64,000 nucleotides of DNA, taken from Nitrospirota bacterium. GTDB lineage: Bacteria; Nitrospirota; JACRHJ01. The notes under the pieces are model-generated. The model had not been told where the DNA came from, ran no database searches, and saw only the letters and a program-made list of their open reading frames with translations. Of this stretch, positions 58,761 to 64,000 are shown one piece after another. Made by a program: the position numbers and the translations under genes. The DNA lies in the NCBI GenBank assembly GCA_021784575.1, contig JAJYHX010000007.1:34468-98467 (forward strand), read 5' to 3'. The number at the start of each line of letters is the position of its first letter. Position 1 is the stretch's first letter.

Positions 58761-59600
58761 TCATTTTATCTTCATCGATATATCCGACGCCCCGGCGGAG
58801 TGAGTCAGCGCGCCGACGGATATAAAGTCCACGCCGGTTCTTGCGACATCCGCGATACGCTCAAGCGTCATGTTGCCGGACGCCTCGATAAGCGCGCGGC
58901 CCGCGATTTCCTTTACGGCGGCCTTCATAGCCTTAAGGTTCATGTTGTCGAGCATTATTATGTCCGCGCCGCACGAGAGCGCCTCGCGGACATCGGCGAT
59001 GCTCTCGCATTCCACCTCTATCATAAGCGTGTGCGGAATCTTCTCCCTCGCGGCATCAACGGCCTTTGTTATTCCACCCGCCGCCTTTATGTGGTTGTCC
59101 TTTATCAGAAGGCCATCGAACAATCCAAACCTGTGGTTCTTCCCGCCGCCGACGGTTACGGCGTATTTCTCCAATGCCCGAAGGCCCGGAGTGGTCTTGC
59201 GGGTATCGAGGATCTGCGCCTTCGTGCCCGCCACGGCCCGCACGAACTGCGATGTAAGCGTCGCTATCCCGCACATGCGCTGGAGGATATTCAGCGCGAC
59301 TCTCTCGCCTGTAAGAAGGACGTTCAGCGGCCCGGAGATTTCCGCTATGACATTGCCCTTTTCAACTTTGTCCCCGTCGGCGAAACCCGTCGAGAAATCC
59401 ACGGAATTGTCGAGGAAGATAAATGTCTCAAGAAACACCTCTATTCCCGCCAGCACCAGTTCTTCCTTGGCGATTATTACCGCGCTGCCTTCCTTGTCCG
59501 GGTCAACCGTTGCGAAGGTCGTGACGTCTCCGCCCGGCCCCAAATCCTCGTCCAGCGCGCGTTTTATTATTCCCCGAATGTCCTTTAAGTTCAGGTTCAT
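58761..59600 (-). CDS. nadC: nicotinate-nucleotide pyrophosphorylase (quinolinate PRTase)
   Basis: 279 residues. Last step of de novo NAD synthesis to NaMN, using PRPP. Signatures: EDLGPGGDVTTFATV, GERVALNILQRMCGIATLT, ILDTRKTTPGLRALEKYAVTVGGGKNHRFGLFDGLLIKDNHI (PRPP and quinolinate contacts) and IEVECESIADVREALSCGADIIMLDN. Translationally coupled to valS by an ATGA overlap. nadA and nadB are not in the window. Confidence 0.96.
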   Translation of the reverse strand: MNLNLKDIRGIIKRALDEDLGPGGDVTTFATVDPDKEGSAVIIAKEELVLAGIEVFLETFIFLDNSVDFSTGFADGDKVEKGNVIAEISGPLNVLLTGERVALNILQRMCGIATLTSQFVRAVAGTKAQILDTRKTTPGLRALEKYAVTVGGGKNHRFGLFDGLLIKDNHIKAAGGITKAVDAAREKIPHTLMIEVECESIADVREALSCGADIIMLDNMNLKAMKAAVKEIAGRALIEASGNMTLERIADVARTGVDFISVGALTHSAGASDISMKIK

Positions 59601-62305
59601 TTAAGGCCCTCCATGCGCTTCAGGCTCTCGGAAAGCTTTTCTTTTTTCTGCGTAAGCTCCGCGATGATACCCTTCGTCTTCTCCAATACCTCCTCCGGGG
59701 CTTTTTTCACGAATCCCTCGTTATTCATCTTCGCCTCGAAGGGTTTAAGCTCGCGCTCGGCCTTTTCGATTTCTTTTCGTAGGCGCGCTGTCTCCGCATC
59801 AATATCCACTAATCCTTTTATTGGGATAAAGATCTCGGCGCCCGGAGTTACCGCCTTTGCCGCTCCCTCCGGAGCTTTTAGATTTCGCGCCACAGTCAAT
59901 TCCCCCACGCGCGCGAGCTTTTTTATAAGGTCGAGATTCGCGTTTATTGAAACCTCATAACCGATATCGCCGCCAAGGATATTAATCGACGCATCAATCT
60001 CTTTTGATGGAGGAATGTTTAATTCGCCGCGGACATTTCTAATCACTTCAACAATAACCTTCACTGTTTGTATCTCAAAGGCTTCGTTTGAAAATTCAAG
60101 GCCGATTCCCGGGGAAGACTTCTCGTCATATTTATCCACATATTGCGAGAGCATTATTGTTTCTTTATCATGCGAGAGCGGCAGGCTCTGCCATATCTCC
60201 TCGGTAATGAACGGCATGAAGGGATGCAGGAGGCGCATTGAAGCGTCAAAGACATTTACGAGCACATTTAGCGTTCTTTTCTTTTGCGGCTCGTCATTGC
60301 CGTATAAAACAGGCTTTATGAGTTCCAGGTACCAGTCGCAGAACTCGTGCCAGAAGAATTGATAAATCAAGCGCGCCGCCTCGTCAAATCGATAATCTTT
60401 CAAAGCATCGTTGATGGTTTGAGAGGCATCGTTCAACTTGTTCAGGATCCATTTATCAGGTTTATATGTAATGTCCTCTTTCCTCAGCGGCTCGGCCTCG
60501 AAACCGTCAAGATTCATCAATGTGAATCTCGCCGCATTCCATATCTTGTTGCAGAAGTTCCTGTAACCTTCGATGCGCTCCTCGCTGAGCTTTACGTCTC
60601 TGCCCTGCGCGGCCATCGCGGCCATCGTGAAGCGGAATGCGTCCGTGCCGTATTTCTCGATCATTACCAGCGGGTCGATTACGTTCCCCTTGGATTTCGA
60701 CATCTTCTGGCCCTGGGCGTCCCGCACAAGCGCGTGGATATACACGTCCTTGAACGGCGGCTTGCCCATGAACTTTATGCCCATCATTATCATCCGCGCG
60801 ACCCAGAAGAAAAGTATGTCGAACGCCGTCACAAGGACGGACGTGGGATAATACAATTTCAGCTCCGGCGTATCGTCCGGCCAGCCGAGCGTGGAGAACG
60901 GCCAGAGCGCGGACGAGAACCATGTGTCCAGCACGTCCGGGTCCTGGAACATATTCCTGCTGCCGCACTTCGGGCAGACCACGGGGTCTTCTCTCGACAC
61001 GACGACTTCCCTGCACTCCTCGCAATACCATGCGGGAATCCTGTGTCCCCACCAAATCTGGCGGGAGATGCACCAGTCCCGTATGTTGTTCATCCAGTCG
61101 AAGTATGTATTTTCCCAGCCCTTCGGGATGATGTTGACTTTCCTTAAGACGCCGTCGCCGCCAACAATACCTTCCCGCACCGCCTCGATGGCCGGTTCCG
61201 CGAGGGGCTTCATCTTCACGAACCACTGCTTGGAGACCGTAGGTTCGACGACAGTCTTGCACCTGTAGCAGTGTCCGACGGAATGCGCGTATTCATCCAC
61301 CTTGCGGAGATGTTTTTTGTCGTTCAGTTCGAGTACGAGTTTCGAGCGCGCCTGGAACCGGTCGATGCCCTTGTATTTACCGGCCTCGGCGGACATCTTC
61401 GCATCGTCTTCCATTATCCGTATGAGCGGCAGGTTATGGCGTCTTCCGAGTTCGAAATCGTTCGGGTCGTGCGCGGGAGTAATCTTTACGGCGCCCGTCC
61501 CGAAGCCCTTGTCAACATAGCTGTCGGCGATTATCGGTATGCGCCTGCCGACGATGGGAAGGATGACGAACTTGCCGATGTAGTCCCTGTAACGCTCGTC
61601 GTCCGGGTTTACGGCTACGGCGGTGTCTCCGAGCATTGTCTCCGGGCGTGTGGTTGCGACGGTGATATTTCCCGTGCCGTCCTCAAACGGGTAGTCGATG
61701 TAATATAATTTCCCGGCTTTCGCCTCGAAATCCACCTCAAGGTCGGAAAGAGCCGTCATGCATCTTGGACACCAGTTTATGATGTAATCGCCCCGGTAGA
61801 TAAGCCCTTCTTCGTAAAGACGGACGAAGACCTCACGCACCGCGCGCGATAATCCCTCGTCCATCGTGAAACGCTCACGCTCCCAGTCGCACGATGCCCC
61901 CAGCCTTTTGAGCTGGTTTATAATCGTCCCGCCGGACTGCTCCCGCCAGGCCCAGACGCGGTTTATAAACTGCTCCCTGCCGTACGCGTGGCGCGTGGTT
62001 CCCTCAGCAGCGAGCTGGCGCTCCACGACGTTCTGCGTGGCGATGCCGGCATGGTCCGTGCCAGGCATCCAGAGGGTGTTGTGGCCGCTCATGCGCTTCC
62101 AGCGCGCGAGGATGTCCTGCAAGGTGTTATTGAGCGCGTGGCCCATGTGCAGGACGCCCGTCACGTTCGGCGGCGGGATGACCATCGAATACGGCATACC
62201 GTCCCGCGCGGGGTCGGCATGAAAATATCTTTTCTCTACCCAGAACTTATACCAGCGGTCTTCCACTTCCGCCGGTTCGTAGACCTTGGCAAGCGTAAGT
62301 GCCAT
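59597..62305 (-). CDS. valS: valyl-tRNA synthetase
   Basis: 902 residues, class Ia. HIGH motif in PPPNVTGVLHMGHALNNTLQD (about residues 44-56), KMSKS in GQKMSKSKGNVIDPLVMIEKYGTDAFR (about 536), editing-domain motif VATTRPETMLGDTAVAVNP, and a C-terminal coiled coil (GLVDIDAETARLRKEIEKAERELKPFEAKM). ATG 62305 is 5 nt after GGAGG on its strand; a TTG one codon earlier is less likely. TATACT (complement of 62335-62340) may be its -10 box. Precedes nadC. Confidence 0.97.
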   Translation of the reverse strand: MALTLAKVYEPAEVEDRWYKFWVEKRYFHADPARDGMPYSMVIPPPNVTGVLHMGHALNNTLQDILARWKRMSGHNTLWMPGTDHAGIATQNVVERQLAAEGTTRHAYGREQFINRVWAWREQSGGTIINQLKRLGASCDWERERFTMDEGLSRAVREVFVRLYEEGLIYRGDYIINWCPRCMTALSDLEVDFEAKAGKLYYIDYPFEDGTGNITVATTRPETMLGDTAVAVNPDDERYRDYIGKFVILPIVGRRIPIIADSYVDKGFGTGAVKITPAHDPNDFELGRRHNLPLIRIMEDDAKMSAEAGKYKGIDRFQARSKLVLELNDKKHLRKVDEYAHSVGHCYRCKTVVEPTVSKQWFVKMKPLAEPAIEAVREGIVGGDGVLRKVNIIPKGWENTYFDWMNNIRDWCISRQIWWGHRIPAWYCEECREVVVSREDPVVCPKCGSRNMFQDPDVLDTWFSSALWPFSTLGWPDDTPELKLYYPTSVLVTAFDILFFWVARMIMMGIKFMGKPPFKDVYIHALVRDAQGQKMSKSKGNVIDPLVMIEKYGTDAFRFTMAAMAAQGRDVKLSEERIEGYRNFCNKIWNAARFTLMNLDGFEAEPLRKEDITYKPDKWILNKLNDASQTINDALKDYRFDEAARLIYQFFWHEFCDWYLELIKPVLYGNDEPQKKRTLNVLVNVFDASMRLLHPFMPFITEEIWQSLPLSHDKETIMLSQYVDKYDEKSSPGIGLEFSNEAFEIQTVKVIVEVIRNVRGELNIPPSKEIDASINILGGDIGYEVSINANLDLIKKLARVGELTVARNLKAPEGAAKAVTPGAEIFIPIKGLVDIDAETARLRKEIEKAERELKPFEAKMNNEGFVKKAPEEVLEKTKGIIAELTQKKEKLSESLKRMEGLK

Positions 62306-62373
62306 CAATTCCTCCGGATTTGTCCAAGCTTTTCAGTATAACGCGGCAAAAGATTATTGTAGCCCATTTTTCC

Positions 62374-62402
62374 TTGACGCACCATAATTTTTTTGCTACG
62401 TT
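62374..62402 (+). promoter_or_regulatory. sigma-70-type promoter of tRNA-Ala
   Basis: TTGACG (62374-62379), 17-bp spacer, TACGTT (62397-62402). The tRNA begins 11 bp after the predicted start. Confidence 0.55.
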
Positions 62403-62419
62403 ATGTATCTCGATTTTAC

Positions 62420-62495
62420 GGGGCAGTAGCTCAGCTGGGAGAGCGCATCCCTCGCACGGATGAGGCCGTCGGTTCGATCCCGATCTGCTCCACCA
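62420..62495 (+). tRNA. tRNA-Ala (CGC)
   Basis: Acceptor GGGGCAG (62420-62426) pairs with CTGCTCC (62485-62491). D-arm AGCTCAGCTGGGAGAGC. Anticodon stem CATCC/GGATG with loop CTCGCAC, anticodon CGC. T-arm GTCGG-TTCGATC-CCGAT. Discriminator A and encoded CCA at 62493-62495. A terminator follows and an integrase remnant lies downstream, so it may be an integration site. Confidence 0.95.
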
Positions 62496-62504
62496 ATAAT
62501 AACA

Positions 62505-62540
62505 AGGGGTTACGGTTTTAGCCGTAACCCCTGTTTTCTT
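62505..62540 (+). terminator. rho-independent terminator after tRNA-Ala
   Basis: AGGGGTTACGG (62505-62515), loop TTTTAG, CCGTAACCCCT (62522-62532), then GTTTTCTT. Confidence 0.85.
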
Positions 62541-62629
62541 CAACGTAACGATTTTGTAGCATCCTATTTTAAAACTGCCCGATTTTTCTCCAATTTTCTG
62601 CGACGAGTAGGTACAAAACCCGGCTATTT

Positions 62630-62878
62630 TTGAAAGGGCAGGACCGCGCGAAGGTAATCGAAATCCGGGACGAGATTCCAATCATCAGCAAGGGCAACGT
62701 ATTCAGGATAGTGCCGGTCTGCAAGCCTCTCAGGACGGTTCTTGAGGACTTTATCCGGGCGAAGCGCAGGGGCGGCGTCGAGAGCCTGGCCCCGGACGCC
62801 CCGCTGTTCTGCTCATTCTCGGGGAAGCGTCTGGCGTACCGCATGTATAACGCGAGATGCAGCGGCAGATGGAGGTAA
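62630..62878 (+). pseudogene. fragment of a tyrosine-recombinase (phage integrase)
   Basis: The frame reads KGQDRAKVIEIRDEIPIISK then GNVFRIVPVCKPLRTVLEDFIRAKRRGGVESLAPDAPLFCSFSGKRLAY, which resembles the middle of a phage-type integrase (R-x-VPV...L...L...LF-S-G). The catalytic R and the HxxR/Y parts are missing. It lies just after tRNA-Ala, the usual attachment target of such enzymes. It overlaps the start of the kinase gene, which suggests that a deletion joined the integrase remnant to the truncated kinase. Confidence 0.5.
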
Positions 62879-63561
62879 GGCACGAGGAGTTCAGGAAAAC
62901 TTTGAAAGAGCAGGAGACCCTTGCCCTGCTTGGGCGGATGTCCGCGACGCTGGCACACGAGCTTAAGACGCCTGTGGCTACAATATCGAACATGGTGCAG
63001 GTGCTACCCGAGCGAATAAAGGACGAAAAATTTACCGGTCGGTTCATTGCCATAACGGGAGAAGAGTTAAAACGCACCCAGCAGCTTATAGACAACCTGC
63101 TCGTTTACGGGAAGGAAATAGGCGTTGCGGGCCGCGACTGGATACATTTAAAACCCTTTATAGAAGACCTATCTAAGAGGAGCGGCATAACAATAAGCGG
63201 CTGCCCGGAGGCAAGCCTTCTTTGCGACAAATTTTATATGGGTCTTTTGCTTGAGAACCTGCTCAGAAACAGCCGTGCCGCGAAAGCCACCGAAGTTAAT
63301 GTAAGCCTGAACTCCGACAAGGGCATAACAATTGAGATGTCGTTTGAGGACAACGGCGTAGGGTTCCCGGCTAATACAGACCTTGAGCAGCTTTTGAGCC
63401 CGTTCATTACAATGCGTTCGAGCGGCGCGGGGCTGGGGCTTCATCTGGTAAAGAAGATAAGCGCGGCGCACGGCTGGAATATCGGGCTTTACAGGCCGGG
63501 GAACGGCGCAGGCGTCAGAATAATTATCCCTCAAGGCGAGGTTAGAATAAATGAAGGCTAA
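62857..63561 (+). CDS. histidine kinase, probably N-terminally truncated
   Basis: 234 residues without membrane or sensor domain. It starts in a coiled coil (MQRQMEVRHEEFRKTLKEQETLALLGRMSATLAHELKTPVATISNMVQVLPERI) whose H box (His near residue 35) is intact, followed by a poor N box (LLLENLLRNSRAAKA), FEDNGVGFP and SGAGLGLHLVKKI. ATP-binding motifs are present but the sensor is absent. The start ATG 62857 is within the integrase fragment, so the gene probably lost its 5' part. It overlaps the response regulator by 11 bp, so the two were an operon. Confidence 0.75.
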   Translation: MQRQMEVRHEEFRKTLKEQETLALLGRMSATLAHELKTPVATISNMVQVLPERIKDEKFTGRFIAITGEELKRTQQLIDNLLVYGKEIGVAGRDWIHLKPFIEDLSKRSGITISGCPEASLLCDKFYMGLLLENLLRNSRAAKATEVNVSLNSDKGITIEMSFEDNGVGFPANTDLEQLLSPFITMRSSGAGLGLHLVKKISAAHGWNIGLYRPGNGAGVRIIIPQGEVRINEG

Positions 63562-63883
63562 GACAACCGGTCGACCGGCTTCGAAGCCCCTCCTTCTTAT
63601 CGTTGACGACGAGCCGAACTTCAGTGAATCTCTCCAGATGGCATTGGAAGAGTCCTTCTCTATATCTTTGGTGCAGACAGTACAGAGCGCGCGGAATTAT
63701 TTTATGGAAAATCTCCCCGACGCTATGCTCATAGACCTCAAACTCCCCGACGGGGACGGCACGGAGCTGTTGCAGGATATTAAAGAGTTAAACCCGATAC
63801 CCGTGGTAATCATGATGACGGCATATGCCACCGTGGAGAACGCTGTAAAGGCCGTCAAGGACGGCGCGTCGGATTATTTGTAG
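63551..63883 (+). pseudogene. response regulator cut short at the end of its receiver domain
   Basis: 110 residues. The receiver reads LLLIVDDEPNFSESLQMALEESF, DAMLIDLKLPDGDG (phospho-Asp), VVIMMTAYATVENAVKAVKDGASDYL and then stops, just before the conserved K-P-F and any output domain (the type is most like NtrC/RegA receivers). The following sequence matches the edge of an insertion sequence, so the gene was broken by it. The stop TAG lies at the junction. The N-terminus TTGRPA contains a CCGG palindrome copy at 63567. Confidence 0.75.
63567..63578. repeat. CCGG palindrome copy in the truncated regulator
   Basis: Exact core CCGGTCGACCGG; encodes TTGRPA in the tail before the receiver fold. 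Flanks differ from the other copies. Confidence 0.6.
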
Positions 63884-63916
63884 TGGCCGCGACTTGACCT
63901 GACACCCGCCCCTCAG
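63884..63916. mobile_element. end of an IS481-like insertion sequence
   Basis: On the minus strand the transposase stop is followed by a short tail (TGTCAGGTCAAGTCGCGGCC) ending at the break in the response regulator. This is probably the terminal inverted repeat. The other end and the target duplication are outside the window. Confidence 0.5.
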
Positions 63917-64000
63917 TCATGCGACTGTCTGTAAGGTCTCGCCGAGCATCTTCTCCTTCGCAAGCGGTAGCGTGTCCATGAAGGTCTGCATCGGCGTCTT
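63917..64000 (-). CDS. transposase C-terminus, IS481-like (partial)
   Basis: The minus strand reads KTPMQTFMDTLPLAKEKMLG then ETLQTVA and stop, a C-terminal tail of the type found in IS481-family DDE transposases (RTPMQTF-D-LPLAKEK). Only the last 27 codons are present. The rest lies beyond the window. Confidence 0.6.
   Translation of the reverse strand, partial: KTPMQTFMDTLPLAKEKMLGETLQTVA

Overview
The window is about 64 kb of GC-rich bacterial chromosome (AT-rich only in promoter regions and in one small gene at 47806-48219). Coding density is high and most genes lie on the + strand. An outer-membrane assembly operon, a porin, type IV pilin genes, a membrane-integral pyrophosphatase, the MEP-pathway gene ispE, GH57 glucan chemistry, spoVG and an NtrC-type sigma-54 activator point to a Gram-negative, probably anaerobic, environmental lineage of the Desulfobacterota/Nitrospirota kind. 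That placement is inferred from gene content only and is not proven.

Layout. 1-2.3 kb: the 5' end of ligA (minus), a divergent REC-GAF-PAS regulator and a WalJ-type metallo-hydrolase. 2.5-5.7 kb: the rpsB-tsf-pyrH-frr translation operon behind a clear sigma-70 promoter. 5.8-10.9 kb: a tiny 2[4Fe-4S] ferredoxin, a GH57 branching enzyme, a DUF1844 protein and glnD. 11-20.5 kb: an envelope operon of tamB-like, 7-POTRA BamA/TamA-like, PPIase-less SurA-like, NfeD protease and slipin. 20.6-31.4 kb: a PilS/PilR-like two-component pair, then a sigma-54 promoter and a minor-pilin operon (FimT/GspH, PilV, a 1631-residue PilW-like protein with fibronectin-III and Ig-like modules, PilX). 31.5-38.1 kb: CBS, tsaE, nadK, family-4 uracil-DNA glycosylase, HIT, mutS and two small unknown genes. 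38.1-38.5 kb: a dense array of dispersed repeats. 38.7-41.4 kb (minus): a B12-binding radical SAM enzyme and a PAS histidine kinase. 41.6-45.3 kb: ispE, spoVG, tRNA-Gln, prs, rplY, pth. 45.5-49.3 kb: hppA, an AT-rich orphan gene and ychF. 49.4-51.7 kb: rpsF-ssb-rpsR-DUF2232. 52-55.6 kb: a porin with an unusually rich promoter region, a poly(A) polymerase/CCA-enzyme relative and an eroded gene. 55.6-62.3 kb: a large protein of unknown function, ald, nadC, valS. 62.4-64 kb: tRNA-Ala followed by an integrase remnant, a truncated kinase, a receiver cut off at its end, and the edge of an IS481-like insertion sequence.

Two themes run through the window. First, at least five families of short dispersed repeats fill the intergenic gaps and appear to supply functional parts: Shine-Dalgarno sequences, a start codon, a -35 box, a terminator and a protein C-terminus. 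Second, a separate 12-18 bp GC-rich palindrome (core CCGGTCGACCGG) is found inside coding regions, in frame, in loops or terminal extensions of at least seven unrelated proteins. The best candidate for an undescribed system is the pilin locus: a PilSR-like pair, a sigma-54 promoter overlapping the terminator of the kinase-regulator operon, and a giant modular minor pilin that could act as a pilus-tip adhesin without a PilY1.
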